Shown: positions 17,038 to 26,502 of the stretch, piece by piece
Layout of the letters: each line of letters begins with the position of its first letter
Position numbering within the stretch: position 1 is the first letter of the stretch
From: Terriglobales bacterium
GTDB lineage: Bacteria; Acidobacteriota; Terriglobia; Terriglobales; Acidobacteriaceae
Assembly: GCA_025936825.1 (NCBI GenBank)
Contig: JAICSO010000025.1
Span: forward strand, 1 to 55,310
Direction of reading: 5' to 3'
DNA length: 55,310 nucleotides
Notes under the pieces: model-generated
Seen by the model: only the letters and a program-made list of their open reading frames with translations
Told to the model about the DNA's origin: nothing
Databases searched by the model: none
Position numbers and translations under genes: made by a program

Positions 17038-17886
17038 TTGAATTCCGACCAACATAAGTCCTCCGAATTCCTGCCCCAGATGACAGCTATCGCTAGTGAG
17101 GCCGGCGCGCTGCTGATGGAGTTCTTCGACAAGAACATCCGCATTGAGTACAAGGGCGATGCTGACCTGGTGACCGCTGCAGACCGCAAATCAGAAGCTC
17201 TGATTCGCGAGCGCATCCGGCAGACTTGGCCGGGTCATGACGTGCTCGGGGAAGAAGAAGGCCTGCGCGACACCGGCAGCGAGTATCGCTGGTATGTTGA
17301 CCCGCTCGATGGGACGACAAACTTCGCGCATGGGTTCCCGGTGTTCTGCGTCTCGATGGGACTGCAGCATAACAACCAAATGATTGCCGGGGTGTGCTTT
17401 GATCCCACACGCAAGGAGATGTTCGCAGCTGCGCGTGGCGCCGGAGCGACGCTGAATGATCGTCCGATTCACGTCTCCGCGACCAAACACCTCAAAGAAT
17501 CCTTGGTTGGGACGGGGTTCCCCAGCCACAAGCGCCACAAGAATCCCAATATCCACTTCTATCACCAGATCACGTTGCGCAGCCATGGCGTGCGGCGCGC
17601 GGGATCGGCGGCCTTGGACCTTTGCTACGTTGCCTGCGGACGCATGGACGGATTCTGGGAGTTCAATCTCAATCCCTGGGATACTGCAGCCGGAGTGTTA
17701 ATCGTGGAAGAGGCTGGCGGTCTCGTCACGAACTTCAGTGGGGGCCCGTTCGAACTGAACAGCCGCGAAGTGCTGGCTTCCAATGGCGTCCTCCACGAGG
17801 AACTCGTCCGCGAGTTCCAGGAGATCTTTGCAGGCCGTGGAGTAGAGCCACTCCCCGACCCGCGGGAATACGCCGACAAACCATAA
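17038..17886 (+). CDS. suhB: Inositol-1-monophosphatase family protein
   Basis: The 282-residue protein belongs to the metal-dependent sugar/inositol phosphatase superfamily. The metal-binding motif WYVDPLDGTTNF lies near residue 82 and the second motif NPWDTAAG near 212. GEEEG near residue 72 supplies a further acidic ligand. TTG 17038 is kept as the start because it supplies the N-terminal helix; ATG 17080 would shorten it by 14 residues. Substrate (inositol phosphate, or a regulatory SuhB role in ribosome synthesis) cannot be read from sequence alone. Confidence 0.88.
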   Translation: MNSDQHKSSEFLPQMTAIASEAGALLMEFFDKNIRIEYKGDADLVTAADRKSEALIRERIRQTWPGHDVLGEEEGLRDTGSEYRWYVDPLDGTTNFAHGFPVFCVSMGLQHNNQMIAGVCFDPTRKEMFAAARGAGATLNDRPIHVSATKHLKESLVGTGFPSHKRHKNPNIHFYHQITLRSHGVRRAGSAALDLCYVACGRMDGFWEFNLNPWDTAAGVLIVEEAGGLVTNFSGGPFELNSREVLASNGVLHEELVREFQEIFAGRGVEPLPDPREYADKP

Positions 17887-17930
17887 AAATCGCTGAGATC
17901 GAAGAGTGCGCAGAGAAAACCAACTTTCTT

Positions 17931-18175
17931 GCCGCGGATTGACACGGATTAGCTCTAATTAAAAAGCACCCTGAAATCACCGACAAACGGCCAAGGTGGG
18001 TTGGAACCGGTGCTCGACGCGAGAGAATACGCGAAACCCTAGCTCTAGCCCGCCGATCTTCGGCTTTAAGGTGGTTCCGGCATCGCCGACAATGTAGCTC
18101 TCTTTTTTGGACCCGGCACAGTGGCCCGGTTCCAACCAATCCAGAAATCCGCGTTCATCCGTGTGAATCCGCGGC
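17931..18175. repeat. 245-bp nested inverted-repeat element
   Basis: Outer arms of 19 bp (17931-17949 and 18157-18175; GCCGCGGATT...ACACGGAT) match with one mismatch. Inner arms GGTTGGAACCGG (17999-18010) and CCGGTTCCAACC (18126-18137) are a perfect 12-bp pair. The element fills most of the gap between the phosphatase and aconitase genes, which holds no convincing coding sequence. No transposase is present. Confidence 0.7.
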
Positions 18176-18257
18176 GAAGAAGTTGCGCTTTCTCTCTGCG
18201 GTTGAATCTGCCTCTCGCAAGCGGCGTAAAATATTCAAGGGCCAAGGAGATCCCGCG

Positions 18258-20300
18258 ATGGACGCACTCCTGAACAGAATCGTCGAAAAGCGCCCGTCCA
18301 CGGTGCGTTTGCAGGGGCGCATTCTTTTCCTTACCGAAGATCCTGAGCTGATCAAAAAGCAACTCGCGGGCGAAGACCTGCCCTGGGACACGCGTAATCC
18401 GCAGAACAATCCCAAGCTGCGCGACGATATTTCGACCGATGAGATCACTCCGGCGCACATCTGCTTTTTCTTCGATGAGACCCTGGGCGAGTTTCCATAC
18501 ACGGGACTCAAGGCGGGAAATGAAGTTCCCATTCAGCGTGGAGACGTCAAGCGTGGCGGCTTCGTCGCCGCTGTGAGTGGAAAGCGACGCGGGAAAGGAT
18601 CCAGCCGCGAGCAATCGCCGTATGCAGAGTTGTGTGCTGGCATTAAGCTCGTCATCGCGGAAAACATAGAGCGCATTTACAAACAGAATTGCCAGAATCT
18701 AGGCGTGCTGACTTCGACGGACTTTTCACTGATCGAGAAGATCCGCGGGGGAGAAGAGATTCCTCTTTCCTTGTTCACAGCAGGCGAAGACGAGATTACG
18801 CGCCAGATCATTGAGTACGGCGGACTGTTTCAATTCAATGTCGCGCGCATGCAGGGGAAAGTTTCGCTTCCTGCGATTCGGACCGCGGGCGAGGGCGCCC
18901 GCGCCACACGTCCGATGACGATCGCAGAGAAGATCTTTGCGAGACACATGATCAGCGCGGATGACAAAGCAGGCGTCCCGACCGTCAAGCCTGGTGACGC
19001 TGGCTTCGCTCGAACCGACCTGCGTTTCAGCCATGAATACGTAACACCGATGGCGGCGATCTTCTTTGATCAACTCGTCGGAAAGGATACGCCCGTAAAT
19101 GATCCGTCGTCGATCGTGTTCTTCCGCGATCACCTGACGTTCCTCGACGAAGTTCTCTCTGAGCAAAAGCGGAAGATGGGCCTGCTCGACTTGGCCACGC
19201 AGCTTAAGTTGAAGCAGGGCGAATTTGCGCAGCGCAAAGGAATTCGACTGCACGGTGAATTGAGAGACCGTAAAGGCTCCGAGGGAATCTGTCATTCGGT
19301 CGTGCTCGAGAGCTATGCCCTCCCGGGCCAGCTTGTTGTGGGCTCCGACTCGCACACGCAGCACTCCGGCGCGATCGGGTGTGTGGCGTTTGGAATCGGC
19401 ACGACTGACGTTTTCAATTCCTGGATCACGAAAGATGTCCGGGTGCGCGTGCCGGAATCGGTGAGAGTGGCTGTTCGCGGCAAGAAGCACCCGAATGTCA
19501 CCGCGAAAGATTTCATCCTGAAGATTCTCAGCCTTGACTACGTCAGGAGCGGAAAAGCGCTGGCTAAGGTCATCGAATACGCGGGCGAGGCGATCGAAGA
19601 ACTCAGCGTCGACGAGCGCGCTACCATGACCAACATGGCGGCGGAGATCGGCGGGTTCACCGGCATTGTTGCGCCAGACGGGAAAGCTGTCGAGTTCCTG
19701 ATCCAGCGGCGTGGCATGAAGCGCGAGGAAGCGGAACAGATGATTCAGGGCCTTTCTAGCAATCCCGACGCGCAATATGCGCACGTCATCGAACTCGACG
19801 CCAGCGAGATCACGCCAATGATTGCCACGCCTGGCGATCCTGGGAATGGGAAGTTTATTCGAGATATGAACACGCCGGTGCCGGTGGAACTCGCGTATGG
19901 CGGCACCTGTACGGCAGGCAAGAATGAAGACATGGACATGTACGCGCGCGTGCTAGCGGATGCGCTGCAACAAGGCAAGCGCGTTGCCGATTCAGTGCAG
20001 TTTTACATCCAATTCGGATCGCAGGAAACTCGCGACTACTGCGTACGCAAAGGGTACCTCGATATTTTCGCAAAAGCAGGAGCGCATGTTATCGAACCGA
20101 GCTGTGGTGCTTGCATTAATGCGGGGCCGGGCGTTTCCACCCGAAACGATCAAGTGGTGATCAGCGCGCAAAATCGCAACTTCCCCGGACGCAGCGGGCC
20201 GGGACAGATGTATCTCGCAAGTCCATTGACGGTCGCGGCCAGCGCGATTGCGGGATACATTGTCGAATACGAGCCGAGCAGCGAACTGGTTTCTGCGTAG
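18258..20300 (+). CDS. Aconitase-family hydratase with N-terminal swivel domain
   Basis: ATG 18258, with AAGGAG 8 bp upstream, gives 680 residues. The swivel domain comes first: KGSSREQSP near residue 115 carries the substrate-binding Ser-Arg. The three 4Fe-4S domains follow, with SDSHTQHSG, a single Cys in GTCTAG and the pair SCGAC near the C-terminus as cluster ligands. This order is that of AcnB, but without its N-terminal HEAT-like domain. The expected reaction is citrate to isocitrate; homoaconitate or isopropylmalate-type substrates cannot be excluded. No leuB, icd or citrate synthase gene is adjacent to settle it. Confidence 0.85.
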   Translation: MDALLNRIVEKRPSTVRLQGRILFLTEDPELIKKQLAGEDLPWDTRNPQNNPKLRDDISTDEITPAHICFFFDETLGEFPYTGLKAGNEVPIQRGDVKRGGFVAAVSGKRRGKGSSREQSPYAELCAGIKLVIAENIERIYKQNCQNLGVLTSTDFSLIEKIRGGEEIPLSLFTAGEDEITRQIIEYGGLFQFNVARMQGKVSLPAIRTAGEGARATRPMTIAEKIFARHMISADDKAGVPTVKPGDAGFARTDLRFSHEYVTPMAAIFFDQLVGKDTPVNDPSSIVFFRDHLTFLDEVLSEQKRKMGLLDLATQLKLKQGEFAQRKGIRLHGELRDRKGSEGICHSVVLESYALPGQLVVGSDSHTQHSGAIGCVAFGIGTTDVFNSWITKDVRVRVPESVRVAVRGKKHPNVTAKDFILKILSLDYVRSGKALAKVIEYAGEAIEELSVDERATMTNMAAEIGGFTGIVAPDGKAVEFLIQRRGMKREEAEQMIQGLSSNPDAQYAHVIELDASEITPMIATPGDPGNGKFIRDMNTPVPVELAYGGTCTAGKNEDMDMYARVLADALQQGKRVADSVQFYIQFGSQETRDYCVRKGYLDIFAKAGAHVIEPSCGACINAGPGVSTRNDQVVISAQNRNFPGRSGPGQMYLASPLTVAASAIAGYIVEYEPSSELVSA

Positions 20301-20307
20301 ATCGACT

Positions 20308-21537
20308 TCACCGGGGCGCCGGTGCAGCGCCCTTCAGTCCTTTAATTGCCAACGCGCCAAGAATGACCACCGCCAGCACCATTGCAGCCCACAGTACGAA
20401 TGTGTGCCGCTCGGACCAGGGCCGATCATCCGGACGCCCCGCATATTGCGGGTTGGCCTGCGCGGGGCCGAGTTTCGCGACTGCTGCATCTGCTGACTGC
20501 TGAAAGAACTTGGCGTAATCGTAGCTCGGAGCCTCGAGTTTCGGATCACCGTAGTAGAGCTGCAGGGAGCTCTTCCCTTTTGGATCGAAATACAACCGCC
20601 GCTCGACTGACAATGGTTTGACGGTTTCGATTGGAAGCGGCGGGTCATCGCCGTTTTCGATACTGATGCTGATCTGATTCGCGGTGTGCGCATAGAGGTC
20701 GATGTCCAGATCCTCCGACGTAACCATTTGCCCGGCGCGATTCATGCGCACGCGGCTGATCGCGCTGCGCTGGAATTCATTGTCGTGCTCATCGGACAGA
20801 ACGACCGTGCGATTGAAATTCACGCTGCTGGCTGGGATAGAAAACGCCACCCGCTCCACCGGCATTCCGGTTGAAATCGCGCACTGGTAAACAGTTGCTT
20901 TAGGTTGAGCCGAGGCAGGATTGCATTGGCCCGCATTCGTCCAAGCCGCCTTGGTTTCAGAGAAGCTGGACAGATATGCTCCCTTCACCTCATCGGGCCG
21001 AATGCCGGGGCCGAGACGCACGTGCAGGTACGGAAAACTCGCGGCCGAAAACTTCAGAGTGAAATTCGATCCCAGACCTTCCTTGGTGAAGTCGTAGAGC
21101 GTGCTGGTTCCGAGGTTCGTCCCTGACTTGTCCTTCGGCGTGCGGCGGCCTTCCATTTGCGCGCTGTTAATGAAGTTCTTCGCGTTGAGTTGCAAGCGCA
21201 CGCGGTCATATTCGTCGAAGCCGCTGGTATCGATATCGAACTCCGCCCGGCCAGCGACAGAACCCAGGTTCAGGAGCTTTGCCTGGCTCTCCTGCGTACT
21301 GCTGCCGCCGCTCTGCCGGACCGATACGTATGGCACTTGCGCCTGGCCGTCGTAGATGCGGACATCGGAAAGATCCGGCCGCGCATGCGCGAAAACGTCA
21401 GCATCGAGGGGGACATAGTTCTGCTTCTCCGGAGCTCCGATGCTGATGCTGCGCGTTTGGCTGAAGTATGGAACCGCGGCTTCGTATCCCGTGGCCGCAA
21501 AGGTCACAGACGCGATCACAACAAGAAGAGCTTTCAT
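20308..21537 (-). CDS. DUF3999-like exported membrane protein
   Basis: The 409-residue protein has a signal peptide (residues 1-20), a large extracytoplasmic beta-rich region and one C-terminal helix (about 382-402) with a basic tail. The arrangement and the neighbour match the DUF3999 family, whose function is unknown to me. It overlaps the DUF2339 gene by 4 bp, so the two are translationally coupled and probably form one complex. Confidence 0.75.
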   Translation of the reverse strand: MKALLVVIASVTFAATGYEAAVPYFSQTRSISIGAPEKQNYVPLDADVFAHARPDLSDVRIYDGQAQVPYVSVRQSGGSSTQESQAKLLNLGSVAGRAEFDIDTSGFDEYDRVRLQLNAKNFINSAQMEGRRTPKDKSGTNLGTSTLYDFTKEGLGSNFTLKFSAASFPYLHVRLGPGIRPDEVKGAYLSSFSETKAAWTNAGQCNPASAQPKATVYQCAISTGMPVERVAFSIPASSVNFNRTVVLSDEHDNEFQRSAISRVRMNRAGQMVTSEDLDIDLYAHTANQISISIENGDDPPLPIETVKPLSVERRLYFDPKGKSSLQLYYGDPKLEAPSYDYAKFFQQSADAAVAKLGPAQANPQYAGRPDDRPWSERHTFVLWAAMVLAVVILGALAIKGLKGAAPAPR

Positions 21538-23411
21538 GATCCGGGCTGCTCCGCCATTTTCCTGGAGGAAAGTTTGAGCCAGTCGCGCTGATATGCAAAC
21601 GAAATCGCGAGAAGCAGAATTCCCAACACGCCAAAGCTGAGAATGCGGTACACGCGGTCCAACTGCGAAACGTCATAAACAAATACTTTAACGATGGTTG
21701 CGGCGATGAGCACCAGCGCCTGCCAGCGCACAAATGCGGAGTTGCGCAGGAAACCGACGATCATCAGCATCGCACCGTACGCCATAAACAATGCCGAGTA
21801 GGTGAACCCACGCGCGATTTCGATGGCGCGCATCTGCGACCAGTGCTCCGGAGCCCAAAACGCGGGCGCGGGAATCCCAGTGGCGATCTGGCGCGAGTAG
21901 TAGTCGTGGATCTCGTAGCTGAGAGCTACCAGTGCCAATGCATTCAGCGCCACTGTAGCTATGGCGCCAATGTTGCGAACCTCTTGGCTTTCATATCCCG
22001 AAGCGTAGTACGCGACGAGTGCAAGAACCGCAATGGCAACAACGTACACCAACATGCGCAAATTCAAGATCAGGGTTGTCGTCGTGAAGTTATCGAAGAA
22101 CAGCAGGCGTCCGACTCCGAGCGCGAGTGCGGCCAGCGCAAAGATGTTCAGGAGGTTCGACTTGATGCGATTTCCCAGCCACAACAGCGCGCCCGATTCC
22201 ACAAACCAACCGATCGTAATCCAGTGCGCATTCAGGCGAATCGGGATGGCAACCGTGATCAACGCGATCGCCAGCGCGAGATGCATCAGCTTGAGGTTCG
22301 CCTCCGCGGCCTTATCGGACGATCGCGGCCTCGCAGCATTCAGCCCGAGATAGACGGCGGCCAACGCCAGGGAGAACCAAGCCATCGCGGTGTTGCTGAT
22401 GTCGGAGATCATCGCGTAGGCTTGCAGGAAAAATGTAACGGCGTCGACGAAGGCGAATGCTAGCGGCATCGTTCCCACGCCGCATTCCTGGCGAAGCATG
22501 AGGATGGGCGCGACCGCAAATATGGCAAAGAAGATAGAGGCGAAAATAAGCGTTGGCTCAAATTGCTTGCGGTCGTAGTACTCCGCATACCATGCGAGAT
22601 ACAGAATCAAGGTGCCCGCATAGCCAAACCACAACAGGCGCCGCCATGGCTTGAATGCGACCAGCCCTAGGATTCCGAGATCGAGCAACGTAACGTACGA
22701 GAACAGCGCTATCTCGCGATTCACACCGGTCGACAGCAGCAGCGGAGTGGCAAAGCCGCCAACGATCGAGTAGACCGCCAGGATTTCAGCATCCTGAGTG
22801 AGCGCCATGGCGCAGGTGGCGCAAGTGACCACCAGCATGCATGCAAACACAACCTCCGAAGGCATCAGGTGATACACCTGGAATGCCGCCCAGAGCGACA
22901 GGTAGAGAACGCCAATTCCGACCGCTTTCAGGGAAAACGAGAACAGGCGGTAGCCCTTGCTGCGAAATCGCTCGCTCCAGAGAACGACCGCGATGCCGGA
23001 GATCAGGCCGATGGCGATTCTTCCGGTCTCGCCGATCCACTTGTTATCAAAAGCGTACTTCAGGAAGTAAGCTGCGCAGACAAGAACTGCAGTGATTCCG
23101 ATGCGGTTCAGCCAATGCGAGCCGATCCGGGCCTCGAGGTCGATCCTTTCCTGATTGTCGGCACCTGGGAACACTGCCGACAACGGACTCGTGGTCTCGG
23201 GAGATTTACTCGCTGGCGTTGCTTCGACGACTGCGGGTTGGTGTTGCGCAGGAGTTGTCGGCGGTGGCGGCGCAGGAAGGGGTTGGTGTGGAACCGTAGT
23301 AGAACTGGGCGTCTGCGCGATCCGCAAGAGTTGCTCAACTCGATGAACGCGCGCGGTAAGTTCGCGCACTTGCTCAAGTAACTGCTTTAATTCTTCCGAA
23401 GAAGTGTCCAA
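21534..23411 (-). CDS. DUF2339-like polytopic membrane protein
   Basis: The 625-residue protein opens with a short coiled coil (about residues 5-30, leucine-rich), then a proline-rich linker, then many membrane helices from about residue 105 to the end. This layout is characteristic of DUF2339 proteins, thought to act in the cell envelope. The annotated start is TTG 23411; no strong ribosome site is seen, and no ATG lies close by. It is encoded immediately upstream of and coupled to the DUF3999 gene. Confidence 0.78.
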   Translation of the reverse strand: MDTSSEELKQLLEQVRELTARVHRVEQLLRIAQTPSSTTVPHQPLPAPPPPTTPAQHQPAVVEATPASKSPETTSPLSAVFPGADNQERIDLEARIGSHWLNRIGITAVLVCAAYFLKYAFDNKWIGETGRIAIGLISGIAVVLWSERFRSKGYRLFSFSLKAVGIGVLYLSLWAAFQVYHLMPSEVVFACMLVVTCATCAMALTQDAEILAVYSIVGGFATPLLLSTGVNREIALFSYVTLLDLGILGLVAFKPWRRLLWFGYAGTLILYLAWYAEYYDRKQFEPTLIFASIFFAIFAVAPILMLRQECGVGTMPLAFAFVDAVTFFLQAYAMISDISNTAMAWFSLALAAVYLGLNAARPRSSDKAAEANLKLMHLALAIALITVAIPIRLNAHWITIGWFVESGALLWLGNRIKSNLLNIFALAALALGVGRLLFFDNFTTTTLILNLRMLVYVVAIAVLALVAYYASGYESQEVRNIGAIATVALNALALVALSYEIHDYYSRQIATGIPAPAFWAPEHWSQMRAIEIARGFTYSALFMAYGAMLMIVGFLRNSAFVRWQALVLIAATIVKVFVYDVSQLDRVYRILSFGVLGILLLAISFAYQRDWLKLSSRKMAEQPGS

Positions 23412-23677
23412 TTTGGTCGCTCAGAAGAAATCGTACAAATTATCGGTGAAACCGGCAAAGTTTTCACCTTTGGTTTGTTAACGGTACAGGTGCGAATCCT
23501 AACCGTGCACGAAAGGTCATGGTCTTACGGATGGCTTTGCCTTGAGAATGCACCCTGTCCAACGCTCTACTCACTCATGTTGTCGAGGTTTCCTGCCGAT
23601 AGCCATCGTAGCCCTTTACAACCTGACTAGTGCTCGCGCAACCCAGGGCTGAGCACAATGTTCAGGGGAATGCGAGA

Positions 23678-24028
23678 ATGCAGATGCTTCCGGTGGCCGA
23701 GTACAGCGCAGAATCTACAGTAGCGAGCACGCGAAAACACGCGCGCTCACTGTTCAGCGTGCCGTTTGAATTGAGACAACTGGAGGGACCGGCCCCGCAC
23801 CCGCTCCACGCTATCAGCCTTGACATCAGCGAAGGCGGAATTGGAGCGCTGGTGCAAGGCAATCTGAGTATTGGGGAGGCCGTACAAGTAGATCTTCCTT
23901 TAGGAGGAGCAACCATCCGCATCGTGGCAGTCGTGCGCTACACTTCAGCGCTTCGCTCCGGTTTTGAATTCCTGAGGCTGAGCGATGGGGACCGAAAACA
24001 AATCACGCGAGCGGTGGGAACTGCCTGA
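23678..24028 (+). CDS. PilZ domain protein
   Basis: From ATG 23678 the protein has 116 residues, essentially one PilZ domain. The arginine motif is RKHARS near residue 20, and the second signature DISEGGIG lies near residue 50; both contact cyclic-di-GMP in characterised members. The start follows AGGGGAA by a suitable distance, though an upstream in-frame start at 23630 exists. It is a likely cyclic-di-GMP effector. The 266-bp gap upstream contains a GGTGAAA/TTTCACC inverted repeat at 23445-23468 and no gene. Confidence 0.82.
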   Translation: MQMLPVAEYSAESTVASTRKHARSLFSVPFELRQLEGPAPHPLHAISLDISEGGIGALVQGNLSIGEAVQVDLPLGGATIRIVAVVRYTSALRSGFEFLRLSDGDRKQITRAVGTA

Positions 24029-24052
24029 GGGGAGAATTGGAAGAGTCGATAT

Positions 24053-24129
<77 letters not shown>

Positions 24130-24305
24130 ATAGTCAAAATTGTAATGGGAGCGCGAGAGAAAAGAAATCGCGTTCGCGCACGCTCACTGCTCTATCAATT
24201 CTAAGAGGCTGCGCCAAGCGCGGTCAAACGCGGGCGATCGCAGCTGAACGTGACAACTTTCTCTGATGCCGAAATTCAAATTGGACTGCGCTCAATTCCT
24301 GCGTG

Positions 24306-24341
24306 TTGACATCTCTTTACTTTGTTTGACCACTCTTTACT
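24306..24341 (+). promoter_or_regulatory. Two direct repeats at 20-bp period
   Basis: TTGACATCTCTTTACT (24306-24321) is repeated as TTGACCACTCTTTACT (24326-24341), 14 of 16 bases identical and two helical turns apart. The pair lies 83 bp upstream of the lipoprotein start, in an otherwise featureless 294-bp gap. It could be a direct-repeat operator, with TTGACA also serving as a -35 box. Confidence 0.4.
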
Positions 24342-24423
24342 CTGCTCCAGCAACTTACGTTCACAGCGAACGCATCGATTAGCAGAGAGGTTGCCACCTA
24401 ACTTTATCCTTTAGGAGCTATGC

Positions 24424-25083
24424 ATGCGTCCGAAGTTGTTTTGGGCGGTACCGATCAGTGTGTTTTGCGTATTTCTTTTTGCTACGGGCTGTGGATCGAG
24501 CACTGCTCACGTAAGAATCCTCAATGCCATTCCTATTCAGTCGAATATTGACATGCTTATCGACACCAAGGACGTTGCGTCAGCCATTCCTTACGGATCG
24601 GCGTCGGCTTACATCAGCGAGAGTTCTGGCTCGCGACATCTTCAAATCGAGCCCACTGGAGTTTCGACTCCGTTCGTCGATCAGAACATTAGCCTCTCTT
24701 CCGGCAGCTACAACACAGTACTTGATACCGCCAACGGAGCTACCGTATTCACCGACAGTCACTCAACGCCCTCATCTGGAAACGTCAGCATTCGCGTGAT
24801 CAATGCCTCTTCGACTCTTGGTCCAACGGATGTGTACCTGGTGACCTCCGGAAATAGCCTCGGCACAACACCGACGTTCTCTAATGTGGGGGTTCCGACG
24901 GCAAGTGGATATACGACCGTGGCGGCTGGGAGTTACATCATCTATTTCACACAGCCGGGAACCACGAACGTGCTGCTGTCTACAGGCACACTCACGCTTT
25001 CCAGCGGGCAGGTACGCACCGTGGCCGGGATAGACGGACAGACTGGCGGAGTGACAACTACCGTGCTAGCTGATCTGAACTAG
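24424..25083 (+). CDS. DUF4397-like lipoprotein
   Basis: The 219-residue protein has a lipoprotein signal with lipobox FATGC (Cys about residue 23). Two beta-rich repeats follow, each beginning with a VRILNA/IRVINA motif followed by a D-x-Y/L strand, as in DUF4397 domains. The function is unknown; surface or periplasmic beta-sandwich is the safest statement. ATG 24424 is preceded by TAGGAG. It converges with the electron-transfer gene cluster 45 bp downstream. Confidence 0.8.
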   Translation: MRPKLFWAVPISVFCVFLFATGCGSSTAHVRILNAIPIQSNIDMLIDTKDVASAIPYGSASAYISESSGSRHLQIEPTGVSTPFVDQNISLSSGSYNTVLDTANGATVFTDSHSTPSSGNVSIRVINASSTLGPTDVYLVTSGNSLGTTPTFSNVGVPTASGYTTVAAGSYIIYFTQPGTTNVLLSTGTLTLSSGQVRTVAGIDGQTGGVTTTVLADLN

Positions 25084-25128
25084 GCACGCGCTTCAGCATC
25101 CTGCGCTGCGAAAAACAGCGCAGGATCC

Positions 25129-26496
25129 TCACGCCTTGGCGGCGCGAGAACGTTCGACAGAAGCCTGCTTCATCTCGGTGCTCGCCTCGCGAGTCAGGTC
25201 TTTGGCGCCGAACTCGACACCGATTTTCTTCAAAAAATCGTTGGGCGGAGTGCCGCCGGCGAAGATCCACACAAAATCGTTAGGAATTTCCTGCGTTTGC
25301 CCATTCGCCTGTAGAACAACACTTTCAGCTTTGAATTCCACCGGAGAGGAGTTGAAGAGGACTTTCACCTTTCCCGCGCGCATGTCGTCCTCGATGCGCT
25401 TGGCATTGCGGTCCTTGATACGGCTGAACTGGGCTTGACGGTACGACAACGTGACCTCGTTGCCTACTTGCCGGGCTAGGCCCATGGCAGCTTCAACCGC
25501 ACTGTCACCGCCGCCAACGACAAGGATTTTCTTGTTCACGTAATGGTCGGCTTCGATCAGGCGATACATCACTTTGGGGAGTTCTTCGCCTTTCACTCCA
25601 AGCTTGCGCGGATCGCCGGCGCGGCCGAGCGCTAGAATCACAGCGCGAGCACGATACTGATTGTTGGCAGAGCTGATGGTGAAAACGTCACCAAACTTTT
25701 GGATGTTTTCGATTTTCTCGCCGGTAACCGCATTGAAATCGGCGCGGTTCAGCACCATGTCCCAGAAGGCGAGCAGGTTCTCTTTGGAGAGTTGCAGCTT
25801 TTCGAACTTGCCGTACATGGGGAATTCAACCGGGCTGGTCATAACCAGTTTCTGGCGCGGATACTTTGAAACCGTGCCGCCAACTTCATCTTTCTCGATA
25901 GTCACGAATTTCAGCTTCTTCTCAATGGCGCGCAACGAGGCACTGATCCCCGCAGGCCCCGCGCCAATAATGACGACGTCATGCACGTCTTTGTCAAGCG
26001 GGGGAGCTGTGGCTATCCGGCGCGCGATCGTATCGATGCACTCGCGGCCTTGATTGACGGCGTTCTTGATCAAAGCCAAGCCCCCGAGTTCACCGGCGAT
26101 AAAGAGATTGGGGACGTTGGTTTCGAACTCCGGCGTGAGGCGCGGCAGGTCGGCGCTCATGCTGGGACTCGTCATCACCATGGTGATCGCGCCCACAGGA
26201 CACGCCTCGGCGCACAGGCTATGCCCAATGCACTTGTAACCGTTGACGATCGCCGCTTTGCCGCCGAGCATGGCGAGTACATCGCCTTCGGGGCAAACGT
26301 GCGTGCAACTCTGACAACCGATGCAGTAGTTCACATCGATATGCGGGTGCTGGGCCCTCGGGCCTTCGGACATCAGCTTGCCGTTCTCCGCCGATTTCTG
26401 CGCCTTCTCTTCACGAACTTTGAGGCTTTTGAGATATCCGCGCAGGAAAAAGGCGCAGATGGCAGCCGCAATGGCAATGGTGATCAGCGTGTCCAT
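25129..26496 (-). CDS. Membrane-anchored ferredoxin-flavoprotein oxidoreductase
   Basis: The 455-residue protein has an N-terminal helix (about 3-19), a 2x4Fe-4S ferredoxin-like domain and a thioredoxin-reductase-like FAD/NAD(P)H domain. The first cluster motif is C58, C61, C64, C68. The second reads C89, H92, C95, C99, so a His replaces one Cys. The FAD motif is IIGAGPAGIS near residue 176 and the pyridine-nucleotide motif VVGGGDSAVEAA near 325. The CxxC redox pair of true thioredoxin reductase is missing. Electrons likely pass NAD(P)H-FAD-FeS to the cytochrome b encoded 6 bp upstream, at the cytoplasmic membrane face. It is the last gene of the electron-transfer operon. Confidence 0.85.
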   Translation of the reverse strand: MDTLITIAIAAAICAFFLRGYLKSLKVREEKAQKSAENGKLMSEGPRAQHPHIDVNYCIGCQSCTHVCPEGDVLAMLGGKAAIVNGYKCIGHSLCAEACPVGAITMVMTSPSMSADLPRLTPEFETNVPNLFIAGELGGLALIKNAVNQGRECIDTIARRIATAPPLDKDVHDVVIIGAGPAGISASLRAIEKKLKFVTIEKDEVGGTVSKYPRQKLVMTSPVEFPMYGKFEKLQLSKENLLAFWDMVLNRADFNAVTGEKIENIQKFGDVFTISSANNQYRARAVILALGRAGDPRKLGVKGEELPKVMYRLIEADHYVNKKILVVGGGDSAVEAAMGLARQVGNEVTLSYRQAQFSRIKDRNAKRIEDDMRAGKVKVLFNSSPVEFKAESVVLQANGQTQEIPNDFVWIFAGGTPPNDFLKKIGVEFGAKDLTREASTEMKQASVERSRAAKA

Positions 26497-26502
26497 GGAG
26501 TT

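Noticed and set aside
18726-19784. 352-codon minus-strand open frame antisense to the aconitase gene
   Set aside because: It is a shadow of a GC-rich coding sequence; the composition is unlike a real protein and no start signal is present.
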